Source: Cotesia glomerata
Taxonomy: Eukaryota; Arthropoda; Insecta; Hymenoptera; Braconidae
DNA length: 64,000 nucleotides
Reading direction: 5' to 3'
Assembly: GCF_020080835.1 (NCBI RefSeq)
Contig: NC_058164.1
Location: 15,826,471-15,890,470, forward strand
This document shows, in pieces, positions 32,054 through 43,945 of this stretch. The number at the start of each line of letters is the position of its first letter. The first letter of the stretch is position 1. Under the pieces are notes generated by a model that worked only from the letters and a program-made list of their open reading frames with translations, searched no databases and was not told where the DNA came from. A program made the translations under genes and the position numbers.

Positions 32054-34468
32054 ATGATAGAAGGAACATGGAGAGTAATTTCAACACCCAAGCCAACAAC
32101 AGATCCCGAAGCTATAGAAATATGGAAAATAAAAGACGAAAAAGCCCAAGGAACTATTTGTTTGTTGCTAGAGGACGATCAAACTCCACATACACTGGAG
32201 AAATCAACAGCCAAGGAAATTTGGGACTCTCTTGCATCATATCACCAGAAGGCCAGTGGATTAAATAAATTTGCATTAGTGGTGGAATTATTACAACTGA
32301 AGCTAGGCGAAGGTGAAGATTTAGAAAAACATATTTCTAAAATACAGGAATTGACGAATAGTTTAACTGCCCTGGGAAGTAGGGGCATTACGGAATTTGC
32401 GCCATGGATTGTATTGCATAGTATGCCTCCTTCATATTATACACTTGTTTCAGTGTTAGCCTCAAAACCGGAAGAGGAATTAACATTAGACAACGTGAAA
32501 GCGACCTTGATCGGAGAATTTAAACGAAGAAAAATGACATCAGAAGCTAAATACGATAGTGCATTAAGGGTAGATAATCATAAGACCTTCGAAGGATGTT
32601 ACTTTTGTGGAAGTATTAATCATATTAAAAGGGACTGCAGAAAATACCACAAATGGCTACGTAAGCAGCAACAACACATGAAGATGGAAAAGGATGGAAA
32701 AAGAATGGAAAAAGCCCGAGTTGTGCAAGAAACTACCACAACTAGTGATAGTGATAGTGACGAATTTACACCACAACAAGCATTCTCGGCCAGTACAAGC
32801 TTAAAGCAAAGACCTAAGAAAGAGTGGTATTTAGATTCGGCTGCTAGTAGCCATATGACCAATGACATCAGCTTTTTCGATGAAATTGATACTAATTACT
32901 CATCAAAAGTGCGAGTGGCCAACGGTAATTCATGTACAGTCTACGGAATTGGAAAAGGGAAAATAGAATGCTTAACATCTGAGGGTAGGGGAAATTTATT
33001 ACAATTGGACAAAGTGCTGTACATTCCTGAGTTTGAATCGGGACTTATATCAATTGAGTCTTTGGATAAGCAAGGCTTCCAGGTAAAAATTAAAAATAAT
33101 CAAATGCTTATTTTTAAAAATGAAAAAGAAATTGCCGCTGGAGATGGAGTCAGCCATATGTATAAGCTTAAAACGCCAGAGTATGCCTTTGCTGTTTTAC
33201 CCCATCATGCAAATGATTGCATTCATTTCTGGCATGCAAGGTTTGCCCATCGTGATCCAAAAGCAATAAAAAAACTAGTTACCGGAAATTTAGCAGAAGG
33301 AATTAAAATAAATGATTGCCCAATAAAAGAAGTCTGCGAATCATGCGTCAAGGGGAAGATTCCTAGAAAACCCTTTCCCAAGAAATCCAAAACTTCAAGC
33401 AAAAGTCCTTTAGAGCTCATACACACCGATATATGCGGACCAATGTCCACGGCTATACCAGGAGGGCGCAGGTACGTCATGACATTGATAGATGACTACA
33501 GCAAATATACTTATTCTTATTTATTAACGCATAAGTCCCAAGCAGAATTAATAATAAAACAATTTATTAAATATAGCAAAACACAGTTCGGAAAAAGGCC
33601 TAAAGTCATAAGATCCGATAGGGGAGGAGAGTATATCGGCCATTCACTTCGAGATTACCTGAATAATAAAGGAGTTGATGTTCAACACACGATGCCATAT
33701 ACACCCGAACAAAACGGCTTAGCTGAGCGTAAAAATAGATACCTTGTGGAGGCCGTCAGGACAATGCTGATCGACGCCAAGTTACCTTTAACTTACTGGG
33801 GTGAAGCAATAATGACCGCAACATATCTCCAAAACAGGCTGCCGACCAGGACTAGAGATAAAACACCTTATGAATTATTATTTAACGAAAAACCAAACGT
33901 CAGCCACCTTAAGGCCTTTGGTTGTAGAGTATTTGCTCATGTTCCAAAAGAACAGAGACATAAACTCGATTCAAAAGCTCGAGAATATATACTAGTTGGA
34001 TACCCAGAAGGATCTAAAGGTTACAGACTTCTGGAGAGATCAACTGGAAAAATTATTGCAAGCAGAAATGTAACTTTTTTGGAAGGAGATCGCACTCAAG
34101 GGGAAGGGAATGATCAGAATTCGTGCGACTTTCAGTTACTCAACGGTGAAACATGCAACAAGAACATCGAACCGAACCAGCAAACAGTTTACTTCCCGTG
34201 CGACATCATCGATGATAACAGCAGCCTAATCAACAAACAAAATAAATCTTCAGTTCACTTGGATGAATCAGAGGAAGATTCAAACCAACCAAAACTCGAC
34301 GACTATCATTCAGTTTCAAGCCAAGATGAAGCAAGCAACAATATTACCGATTTAAAACTAACCTCAACAGATGAATATATATATGACAAAGAGCGCGAGT
34401 ACAACGAAGCCGAACCCAAAACTTACGAAGAGGCAATAAATGGTGTCCTCATAGTAAGGAGTGGATGA
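32054..34468 (+). pseudogene. Copia gag-protease-integrase (N-terminal truncated, frameshifted at end)
   Basis: Frame from ATG 32,054. Gag begins within the family's usual first 40-50 residues (EGTWRVISTP corresponds to the LWxxI motif), so its N-terminus is missing. A CCHC knuckle CYFCGSINHIKRDC is at about residues 181-194. Protease has WYLDSAASSHM (DSA variant of DSG). Integrase has the HHCC finger (HFWHARFAHRD ... CESCVKGK), catalytic D in LIHTDICGP, D in VIRSDRGGEY and E in TPEQNGLAERKNR, then the KAFGCRVFAHVP block. The frame ends at 34,468 because of an apparent 2-nt insertion near 34,443, just before the RT domain. Products would package RNA and integrate cDNA. Confidence 0.94.
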
Positions 34469-35973
34469 ATGCGATCAACGAAGAAATCAACTCACTCCGA
34501 GCAAATAATACATGGAATCTAGAACCTGTCCCCAAAAACAAAAAGATGATAAGTTGTAAATGGGTATTCAAAATGAAGACTACTTCTGATGGAATTCCCA
34601 GTCGATTCAAGGCAAGATTAGTAGCACAGGGTTTTTCCCAGAAGTATGGCTCCGATTTCGACGAGGTATTTGCACCGGTGGTGAGAGTTACAACCATTAG
34701 AGCATTTTTATGCCTTGCAAGCGAAAGAAATTACCACGTGAGGCATGCTGATGTCAAGACCGCTTTTCTGAATGGACATCTAAAGGAAGTGATATACATG
34801 GTTCAGCCACCTGGATGCAAAGATGAAACCCATAGTGACGGGGGATGCAGATTAGAAAAAACCCTCTATGGTTTAAAACAATCGGCAAAAGAATGGTACG
34901 AGAGATTGAACCAGGTACTTACTGAATATAACTTCAGACGTAGCGAAGATGATCCGTGCCTGTACACACATGGCAACAACACCATTAGTTATCTTTTAGT
35001 TCATGTTGACGACATTCTAATAGCGTCTGCTTCAATTGATAGAGTCAACCAAATAATCGATGCAATAAAACTAGAATTCGACATTACCGATCTTGGAGAA
35101 ATAAAATTATATTTAGGAATCCAAGTAAAAAGAAATCAACGAGGAGATTTTACTATTAACCAATCAGAATATATACAAAAGATACTGAAGAGGACTAAAC
35201 TGGACCAATCAAAAGCATCGACATTCCCTATGGATCCTGGTTATGAGAAGGAACGATTGGATTCACCGATAATCAAGAGTGAGCAGTACGGAAAACTTAT
35301 TGGAGCTTTGTTATATGTTTCAGTGAACACACGACCTGACATCTCTGCACCAGTCGCCATTCTTGCTCAACATATAAAAGAGACCAGGAAAATAGACTGG
35401 AACGAAGCACAAAGAATCTGTAAGTACTTGAAAGGAACCATAGATTATGAACTAAAGTTGAGCGACCGCGATAATGCCCAGAGAAATCTAGTGGTCTACG
35501 CCGACGCGAATTGGGCTGAAGATCGAGAAACGAGAAAATCCAACTCCGGTTACATTATCAAACTATTTGGAGGTACTATAAGCTGGTCTTGTAAAAAACA
35601 AGAATGCGTAGCCACGTCTTCAGTCGAAGCAGAGATTATTGCTCTATCAGTAGCTTCAAAGGAGTGTGTCGGGATAAGATCGATACTTGAATTTCTGAAC
35701 CAACGTCAAGATGGTCCAACTACTATTTACGAGGACAACCAGGGTTGCATTAATAACATCCACACTGTGGGAAAAAGTCCCCAAACGAAGCACATAGACT
35801 CTAAGTATTTGTATACCAAAGAGCTGGTCAAGAATAAAACTATTCATCTGATCTATTGTCCAACCACGGAGAACTTAGCGGACATACTCACTAAGCCATT
35901 AGGACCACAGCGGACAAAAGCACTGGCCGGATTGATCGGACTCATGGATGGAAGCTCAATCCCTGACCAGTGA
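34465..35973 (+). pseudogene. Copia reverse transcriptase-RNase H (frame-shifted from gag-pol)
   Basis: A 502-residue frame continues the polyprotein in a different frame. RT motifs: WVFKMKTTSDGIPSRFKARL, GSDFDEVFAPV, HADVKTAFLNGHL, LYGLKQSAKEWYE and the catalytic LVHVDDILIA. RNase H: YADANWAEDRETRKSNSGY, SSVEAEIIAL, EDNQGCINN and KHIDSKYLYTKE. All catalytic carboxylates expected for copia are present. Its ATG at 34,465 is coincidental; this domain is normally made as part of the single gag-pol polyprotein. The two parts overlap by 4 bases, so only the small indel near 34,443 breaks the element's coding region. Confidence 0.94.
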
Positions 35974-35980
35974 GGGGAAG

Positions 35981-36317
35981 TGTTGGGAATAATTATGATA
36001 AGGGAGGGATGCATACTATAGTGGGGTGGGATCAGTAATAAGTTATATTGTAAAGTCAGTTATAAGTAATATACTCAGTAGAGCAGACGTGCCTTGTACG
36101 ATTAAAGATAAAGCGCTTTATTACATATATTATCCTGTCCATAAACTCAATATATTTCTGATTTTCCATTGCCGCTTCACTTCCGAAGAAACCCAAAATT
36201 TCCCCCTCTTAATTCTAGTCTGGTCCCGAAGACCGAGACGCGCCAGTGCTGCGTCGACTAACTACTTCGCACACGTGTGATCGGTTTTACCGATCAAGGG
36301 CAATTTACCCTGTTACA
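35981..36317 (+). repeat. Copia 3' LTR
   Basis: TG...CA boundaries (TGTTGGGAAT ... CCCTGTTACA), directly after the polypurine tract. It contains the 56-bp block shared with the 5' remnant. A donor-like CA|GTAGAG lies at the end of that block (36,077-36,083). Confidence 0.9.
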
Positions 36318-36920
36318 ATTGCCACCAGTCCCATCAAAATCGGTTGATTCGTTTGATAGTTATCGGAAACGAAAAATTTCGAAAAAAGTGTTTTTTTCAC
36401 ATAACTTCGAGATTTCTTTTTGGATCGTTTTTGACGAAATGAAATAATTATTAGAGCTCAAAAAATTACGTCGATCGCCATCAAGAACGTGAAAATTGGT
36501 TGATTGGTTCGTGAGTTATCGTTGTCGAAAAAATTCGGAAAAAGTGAATTTTTGAAATTTTGCTAAGATTTTCGATTCGATCAGTTTGTGTTCAAAAGTA
36601 TATCATAGATTCTGAAAAACTGCGTGAAACTCTGTCAACCGCCTCAAAATCGATTCATTTATTTAGAAATTATTGCAATTTGAAAATTCAAAAAATATTG
36701 TTTTATTAAACTTCTATCAGACTTTTGAGCTTGATAAGCTCAAAAGCATACAAAAGCTATTCTTTTGAGCTCTAAGAGCTCAAAATAATACACAAATTGT
36801 ATTTTGGAGCTCGAAGAGCTCAAAAACGTCATAAGTGCAATTATAAGCGTTTAGGTATGGAATTGGCGGGAAGTTGCAGGGATGGCCTTTAGGGTCAAAC
36901 GTTTTCCAGATTTTTTCTTC
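36318..36920 (+). repeat. Family B repeat, right part (B5)
   Basis: Starts mid-element at GCCACCAGTCCCATCAAAAT and runs through GAGCTC palindromes to GGCGGGAAGTTGCAGGGATG and GTCAAACGTTTTCC. The left half and GT tract are missing at the copia junction. Confidence 0.85.
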
Positions 36921-36959
36921 TATATATAAATCAAATTTGGATATAATTAACAGACTGAA

Positions 36960-37400
36960 TATAGATAAATTAAGTAAAGAATTTTACGAAATAAAATAAT
37001 TTGTTGTCGAAAAACAAAAAAAGAAGTTATTTTTGACTTTTTATAATTTTCGTTTTTTAAAGCCCTGTAACTTTTTTCCTATGCGTTTTAGCAAAAAAAT
37101 GAAAGAGATCTTTTTTGTAGAGAATTTAATTTTCTACAGGAGAACGAAAAGGGAAATTTGAAAAAAAAATTTTTTTGACGATTTACAATGAAAATACAGA
37201 AAAAAGTTTTATTTTCAATGTATTTTAAATGAGAAAGGGGACCCCCCACCCCCATGCGCCAGCTCAATTTTAAAGTTATCAAGCTCATCTTTTAGGAGTT
37301 TTTTTCGATCTAACAAAGAAACTTTTTAGATGTATTTACTCAAAAAAAAAAAAAGTTTTTTTATTCTGACGCGGTCTAATATATATGGAAGTGTCTATTC
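36960..37400 (-). repeat. Transposon-terminus-like sequence with repeat G
   Basis: Has the composition of the H/D terminal regions (AAAGCCCTGTAACTTTTTTC, GATCTTTTTTGTAGAGAATT) and contains repeat G at 37,309-37,390, also found at 1838-1920. No transposase accompanies it. Probably a non-autonomous relative. Confidence 0.45.
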
Positions 37401-38762
37401 ATCCGATTTTCGGATGATTATTTTTTTTTTTAAATCATACGATTATCGTACGAATAACTACTATTTATTTGTCCGACAATTTTCAAAGTAAATAATTGTA
37501 CCGAAATCTTTAAAATTTAATTTTTAAAAAATGTTTATAATTATTTTAATTTTTTTTTTTGGTTATCAAATTAAATTGTTATCTATTTTTTTTTTTCAAT
37601 TATCAATCAATCGTATCAATCGTATGAATAGACTGTTCTGTTTTGAGTTAGTCTATTAATACGACTTAAATAAGAAATTTTTTATAAATTATTTTTAAAT
37701 ATTTTGTATTATAAATGTAAATGTAATGGTCGTATTTGGCCGAAGTAAGTAATTACTATTCCGGAAGCATGGTTGGCTCACCGTCAACCTACGAAAAAGT
37801 GGCGCTCTTTTTGCCCACAAGTTAAATAGTGCACGAGTCAACTAGTGCACTTGTGGACTTATTTAGGCAACATGACATTATTAGAAACGCGCTTTTTGAA
37901 GGTGTCACCATGTAGGCATGCGCAAATTCAAAAATAACGTCTTATTTTATTATTGTTTAGGTTATGCAGTAAGCAAGGTTAAAATATAAGATTCTAATTT
38001 GCTTATTGTTAATATAATTACAATGAATCCATTTTCAATCACAGTTTCAGTAGAATACTGAAAAAATATTTTTATCATCAAGAATCTATATTATTGTCTT
38101 TGAAAAATTAAATGAATTGAACAATTATTAATAAAAAAATTTCTTCTCTTTTCATAATATTTTTCTTGTCATTGGTAATTTATTTTAGATTTTATTAATT
38201 TTCAGATCATTACACAATAAAATTTCTTAAGGGGATAATTAATGACAGCGACAAAAAGAAGTTGAAAAATGTAAAAGATTCAAATGGTGGTTTGCAAGAT
38301 GATGAACTGACTGAAACTAGTAATTCAATGGGCAGCGTAAATGCGATGCAACGAGAAAATGAGATGTAATATTGAGTATTTCAAATATTATGTGATACTA
38401 TTATATATAGAACTGACAAAATTATACTACCAATTATTATTATTTACTAATAGTTACTTTTTATTACAATTTTCGCAGAAATGATAGGTATTGAAAACTG
38501 GGAAGATTGTGGAGTAAAATTTTCATGAAGCAAATGTTTAATCTGAAAAGATAAATTCAAGGTAAAAGTAAAGTAAGTAATTGTTTTCGGGGTATACAAT
38601 CAACAAGATTGAATTTTTTTTAAACTGTTAGATATTTTTTTCTCAAAGTTTATCAAAGATAGAATAATTAATAAAAAAACGTAAATTTTTCGATTAAAAA
38701 TATTTTTTATCTAAAAAAGGTCGAAAATCAATTAAGATCTCTTTTTATTTATACATATATAT
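37401..38762. other. Mostly unassigned AT-rich sequence with one possible exon
   Basis: No element was recognised from 37,401 to 38,200. A short GC-balanced patch (37,740-37,930, with GTGCAC motifs) stands out, but no frame spans it. Confidence 0.4.
38206..38369 (+). CDS. Possible terminal exon of an unknown gene
   Basis: An acceptor-like TTATTAATTTTCAG (ending 38,205) is followed by 54 open codons in phase 2, ending at TAA 38,367-38,369: FLKGIINDSDKKKLKNVKDS then GGLQDDELTETSNSMGSVN. Composition is hydrophilic and protein-like, unlike neighbouring AT-rich frames. No upstream exon or domain was recognised. It could be a host exon or part of a dead element. Confidence 0.25.
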
Positions 38763-39383
38763 ATTAGGGTGTGCCATTTTTAGGCGACTTTTTTTTTTCA
38801 ACGAAAAAACAGGCTAAAAACTTGCAAGAAGGTAAGAAAAGATGCCTGTTCAAAGCGGAGCTCTTAATATTAATATTTAGAGGTGTCTGTATCTAATTTT
38901 CCATTTCCCATTTAAATAACATGGAAAAAAAAATTTTTTTTTTTCATTTTTATAGCTTGGCATTTACACCTCATATAAATAAGCCGATAGCATATTCTTG
39001 TAGAGAATTCAACGCTCTACAAAAAAGGTCTCTTATACTTTTATCATAGAGATAGCCGTTTTAAAGATATTCGAACGTAAACTTCAAAATGTATAAAATT
39101 TTGAATTTTCAGTTATAAAACTAATAGAAATTAATTTATTACTATCTTAAAAATTATTTTCATAAGTAAAACTGGTTCTGATGTGCTAATACTTTCATAA
39201 AGCTAAAAGGAAAAATACTCACGAATTAAATTTTTTTCTTTATTTTATTTACTGTAAGAAAATCATGACCTGAGTTAAATGAATTTAATATTCAAAAGTT
39301 TCACAAAATTATCAATTTACTACTACATGAAAATTTTAGAAGTAATGGATATTATCCTTTTTAAACAAAGTTAAGCAATGTAA

Positions 39384-42300
39384 CTACAACGATTGAAGTG
39401 TTCTTCTATTGCAGTCTGGATATATTTTTCGATGCTCTTTTTCGACTTGTAGTAAAAATTGAAATTGTTCTTCATCTTTAGTTTGACATTTATTATATTC
39501 TTCCACTAATGCAACACCGCGTTCTGCAATGTCATTGACAACTTTCAATTTTTTAAAATATTCTAAATTTTCTTGATAGCTCTCATTTCCTGGCCACAAT
39601 TGCACATCTTTATCAAGAAAATCACATGGCAAATCGAATTTTTCAAATATTTTCAATGATTTCTCAGAAACAAATTCACTTATATTTTTATTTAAGAAAA
39701 TTTCCAGTGAATTTTCAGCATTTGCGCGTCGTTTTTCGATAACTATTGTCTTCTCTTGATTTACTTTCATTGCTTCAACCATTTGTCGTTTAATTTGAAC
39801 CGGAACATTTTCATCGAATAATGCAAGAGTAGCCAGCTCTTCACTTAAATACCAAAGATGATCAGAGAGTTTTCGAGTAGCAGCTAGTGAGATAAATGAA
39901 TTCCGTTTTTTGTATAGAATTAATTTTTGCAATAATTCTAAATCTTGATTCGGAGCAATAATTGCAGAAGTTGAAGTAAACCAAGCTTTAATGTAAAACA
40001 AAACAACAAAAATACAAATTTCTCGTAGATTTTTCGTTTCCTGTGCTGTTAATCGAAATTCACCTCTAAACAAGAATATTTTTAAACTGTAAATAGCTCT
40101 TGCCATCCACCTTGCATGGTGCATAGCACCAGGACGCTTAAAATGAATTATCTGATTTGGAGTATCATCGAGAAATACTAAGGACAATTCCAGGAGTTCC
40201 TTATAATCATCCCGTGGATGAGAAATCTAATATTATATAAATTATAAATTGTAACAATGATTTTTAAAATGTTTCAAAGACATTTACGAAAGTTTTTACC
40301 TGCAAATAGTTGTTGATAAATTTAAGTAAATCTTCTTTTTCTTTTGTCAGGGCATCGGCTACAATTTGATCAGTCATGCCATTTTGAAATTTAGACTGAT
40401 CAATGTCATCCCATTTTTTTAAGAATCTCGAAAAAATTGGTACATTTGGACCAGAACTCACCGACCAATAAATTTCAAAAACACTTCGTAAAACAACTTC
40501 TAGAATATGATGACGGCAAGGCAGATATACTAATTCTCGCTGTAAAATTCTCTCAATTTGAACACATGTTCCATTGTGTTTACCTGATCGAGAAATGATA
40601 ATAAAAATCAGTGACTAGAAATTATATCAAGATTAACTGGCTCTCACAAAAAATTCATAAGAAAGTAAATTACATAGAATAGAATATCAGAACTTTGATG
40701 AATAATTGAATTAAATAGCATAATGCGCAACGAAAATGAATGTTTTGAAGTTTTTGAAACTATTTTCAACAATTGAATTTTTTTAACATCCAGTTATTTT
40801 GTTTACTCAATTATTCATAGAGAATAAAAATAATAAGAATAAATTAATATACCTGTGTTAACAGCTGCTGTATAAAGCACATGGCTTTGATGTGAGAACC
40901 AATTTTCCACTTGTTTAAGGTAGTGATGATTGCTGTGGTCTGACTTTCCGCATCACCCTTAATCATTTTCGGGACGCCGAGCAATTGTTCAACACCTGAC
41001 ACAGATAATAAAATTGGGAGCCTATCTACAAATTTTGGTCCGATAATATCTTTCAAAATTTTGCCATCCCAATGTAGAACATAACGGTCATCAATATTAA
41101 AATTATTTTTTAACCCCTCAGCAATACTTTTTCTAAAATGAATACGGCTTCGATGAACTGTCCGATGACTCAAATTATAGTTGGCAATATTGGCTCCAAT
41201 ACTCGCTAACGTACTAGCAATGATAAAAGTAGCATTCCTGCTACTAACGTTTGCTCTGTCTAGAGCAGCGGAAAGATCTGAAGTCATGACATCAATTTTA
41301 GAAGCCGGTCTGAAACAATTTAATTCATCTTCGAAATTTGAAACGGTACGTGAAGATAGACTTGAAATGAATGATGAAACAACCGTAGACTGAGAGGGTA
41401 AAATCTCATTAGCATTAACTGTCATCGGTTGACTTATATCTGAAAGGTTATAAAGTAAAAACTGTCGTTAATAATTATATTCGAAATCAATTATTATTAA
41501 ATTAACTATCGAAAAAAAAGATAAATTGATAGTTACCACCATTATCAATGTCCATCCCGTCATCATGACTCGCTGAAGATCTTTCGAGGATAATGCTATC
41601 AATAAATCCGTAGCAGTTTGTTGATTTTTGAGACATCAAAAATAATTTCTTTTCATCATCAAGTAATTTTTCTACATTTTTTTTGGGAATATCAAACAAT
41701 TTATTAAGATTTTGTAAGAAAAGTGTTTCTTTTGTTTTTTGAGAAGGTGACTTTTTTTTTTTTTTGACAGTTTTTCTGCAACAACTTCCAAGAATTAAAA
41801 AAGGCCATTCGGCAGCCAAAATGGAAGTAGATTTTTCAAATAAAGAAAATCGATTTTTAATAAAATAATATAAATACTAATAACGTATAACTTAGTTTAT
41901 GAATTAAAAATAAAATTCAATAATAAGTTTAAAACTATTTAGAACTAATTTTGGAAAAAAAATTATCTTGTGAAGAAAAAGTTTCTCAAATATTTATCAA
42001 ACAATTGCAAAGATTATAAGATTTGAATTATAAATGTCCAAATTTTAAGTAATCGCTTAGGAACAGCAGTTTCCAAGTTAATCAGAATTTTAAAACCGGA
42101 AAAAATTTTAATTGAAGAAAACAATATTTAGAACTAATTTGTGACATATTTACTGACGACCTACCCAAAAACATTACACAAAAGACTGATCAATATCGTA
42201 ACTATTGAATTTACATCATGATTAAGCTATGATGCAGACAATAATTCTAAAACGGCTGCAACAGTAAAACTGTTTCATTAAACGAACTCTAAAAGGAGTA

Positions 42301-42595
42301 ATATTGAGGCTATTACCACTTCTGAGTAGTGGAAATTGAAGCTTATTAAAAGACCTTTACGATGCATTTTACCGAATTTTAATATCTTGTCTAGTTCAGT
42401 AATTATACCAAGTTGCAGTAGTAAAAACAGCAATTTTTACGATTTTAAAAATCCTGTAATTTTCAAATTACTCGGCCGATTAAGCTCATCTTAGAACTTA
42501 ACCTTGGTTTTGATCGATAGATAAAGCATGTTGAGTTTGAGAAGAATCGGTTATAAATTTAAAACGCTATCGTGCTGACAAGCCGCGTTATATCG

Positions 42596-42667
<72 letters not shown>

Positions 42668-43027
42668 CATATATAAACTTTTGAACTATATGTATTTTCT
42701 GACTCAGCTCGACAAACTGAGTCAGAAAATGGCTAAATTTTTTAAAAGTTGCGCCATGAGGATGGCTGCAATAGTTAGATTTTTATAAAATCTACTAAAA
42801 ATCTTTCTCAATTTTAATGTCGCATATTGAAATCCGCAAGTGGGTATTCCGGCATCATACCATACTTTATTTACTTTCGTAATTGTATTTTTCGAGCTGT
42901 CTTTAATTGTTCTTTTAGCATGAGTATGTTCGTAAAAAAAATTAGACATAACCTCTTTTACGGTTGGAAGCTTCTTTCCAACAAAATTTTCACTTATATT
43001 TCCAATCAAATATATTGAATTCTTCAT
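39384..43027 (-). pseudogene. H transposase, multi-exon, interrupted by element A2 and two small frame lesions
   Basis: Exon parts on the minus strand: 43,027-42,799 (MKNSIYLIGNI, KKLPTVKEVMSNFFYEH, WYDAGIPT); then, after A2, about 41,796-41,537 (NKLFDIPKKN); 41,439-40,853; 40,583-40,300; 40,226-39,384. Introns of 97, 269 and 73 bp have GT-AG ends and consistent phases. Conserved-looking motifs are VLHWDGKILKD, VDRLPILLS, IKAMCF, YLPCRHHILE, RPGAMHHARWMARAIYSLKI and KVVNDIAERGVALVEEYN. HWD, the Asp expected after AMCF, and HHILE could form an RNase H-like DDE triad (inference). A 1-nt deletion at about 40,873/40,874 destroys the codon for that Asp; an A/T homopolymer near 41,757 may hold a second indel. 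The full protein would be about 730 residues. Confidence 0.8.
41797..42798 (-). mobile_element. A2: family A element inside the H transposase coding exon
   Basis: Minus-orientation copy starting TAGTAGATTTTATAAAAATC (42,798) with the (TA)n tract at 42,600-42,662, the GACAAGCCGCGTTATATCG block, and an end GAAAAATCTACTTCC...GCCGAATGGCC. It interrupts the coding sequence after KLRKIF. The A1-type cargo gene is not recognisable here; 41,830-42,450 is AT-rich without a frame. Confidence 0.65.
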
Positions 43028-43874
43028 AATTGTCCAAATGGTACTTTTTACAATATTATTTAATATTACAATGACTAACACGTAAATGTAATTATTACAG
43101 TGAATTCGAATTGAATGATGTATTTATAAAAAGAAGCTGATATACCAACAAAATCTTAACCTATGTCTTCTCGTGAGAAACTTAATCCCAATGATATGTT
43201 ACCGACTGAGCCGATAATAATTTATCAATTCGATCGCATAGTAATTCATTATAACTTGACTGACGATCACGTTTCTATAATATAAACGATGTTTCAAAAT
43301 TTTCATGAAGTAATAAATTGATAATTTCGTGAAACTTTTGAATATTAAATTCATTTAACTCAGGTCATGATTTTCTTACAGTAAATAAAATAAAGAAGAA
43401 AAAAATTTAATACATGAGTATTTTTTCTTTTAGCTTTATGAAAATATTAGCGCATCAGAACCAGTTTTACTTATGAAAATAATTTTTAAGATAGTAATAA
43501 ATTAATTTCTATTAGTTTCATAACTGAAAATTTAAAATTTTATACATTTTGAAGTTTACGTTCGAATATCTTTAAAACAGCTATCTCTATGATAAAAGTG
43601 TAAGAGACCTTTTTTGTAGAACGTTGAATTCTCTACAAGAATATGCTATCAGCTTATTTATATGAGGTGTAAATGCCAAGCTATAAAAATGGAAAAAAAA
43701 ATAATTTTTATTTCCATGTTATTTAAATGGGAAAAGGAAAATTAGATACAGACACCTCTAAATATTAATATTAAGAGCTCCGCTTTGAACAGGCATCTTT
43801 TCTTACCTTCTTGCAAGTTTTCAGCCTATTTTTTCGTTGAAAAGAAAGTCGCCTAAAAATGGCACACCCTAATA

Positions 43875-43880
43875 TATATA

Positions 43881-43944
<64 letters not shown>
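43875..43944. repeat. (TA)n microsatellite between H and the Helentron
   Basis: About 70 bases of TA repeats directly adjoining the H terminus and the start of the next element. Confidence 0.9.

Positions 43945-43945
<1 letters not shown>

Larger units (their letters stand above)
31978..36317 (+). mobile_element. Ty1/copia LTR retrotransposon, 5' LTR mostly missing
   Basis: The 3' LTR is 35,981-36,317 (TGTTGGGAATAAT ... TGTTACA, 337 bp), preceded by a polypurine tract GAGGGGAAG at 35,972-35,980. Only 56 bases of the 5' LTR remain (31,978-32,033, identical to 36,023-36,078), joined directly to gag sequence, so the rest of U5, the primer-binding site and the gag start are absent. The coding region is otherwise complete with one visible frameshift. 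Flanks differ (E-type on the left, B on the right) and no target duplication is recognisable. Confidence 0.93.
38763..43874 (-). mobile_element. H: DNA transposon with ~0.6-kb terminal inverted repeats
   Basis: Starts ATTAGGGTGTGCCATTTTTA and ends with the complement at 43,874. The inversion continues for about 590 bp (38,763-39,355 and 43,283-43,874), including GAGCTCTTAATATTAATATT and CTCTACAAAAAAGGTCTCTT blocks, with only scattered differences. Between the repeats lies a minus-strand spliced transposase gene. It sits in TA-rich sequence on both sides. The superfamily is not assigned here; the encoded protein belongs to an abundant uncharacterised arthropod/cnidarian family. Confidence 0.88.

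Noticed and set aside
41780..41819. Start of the H transposase at 41,819 (AAEWPFLIL...)
   Set aside because: The codon there is TTG and this stretch matches the right terminus of family A in A1; the gene's N-terminus is at 43,027 instead.
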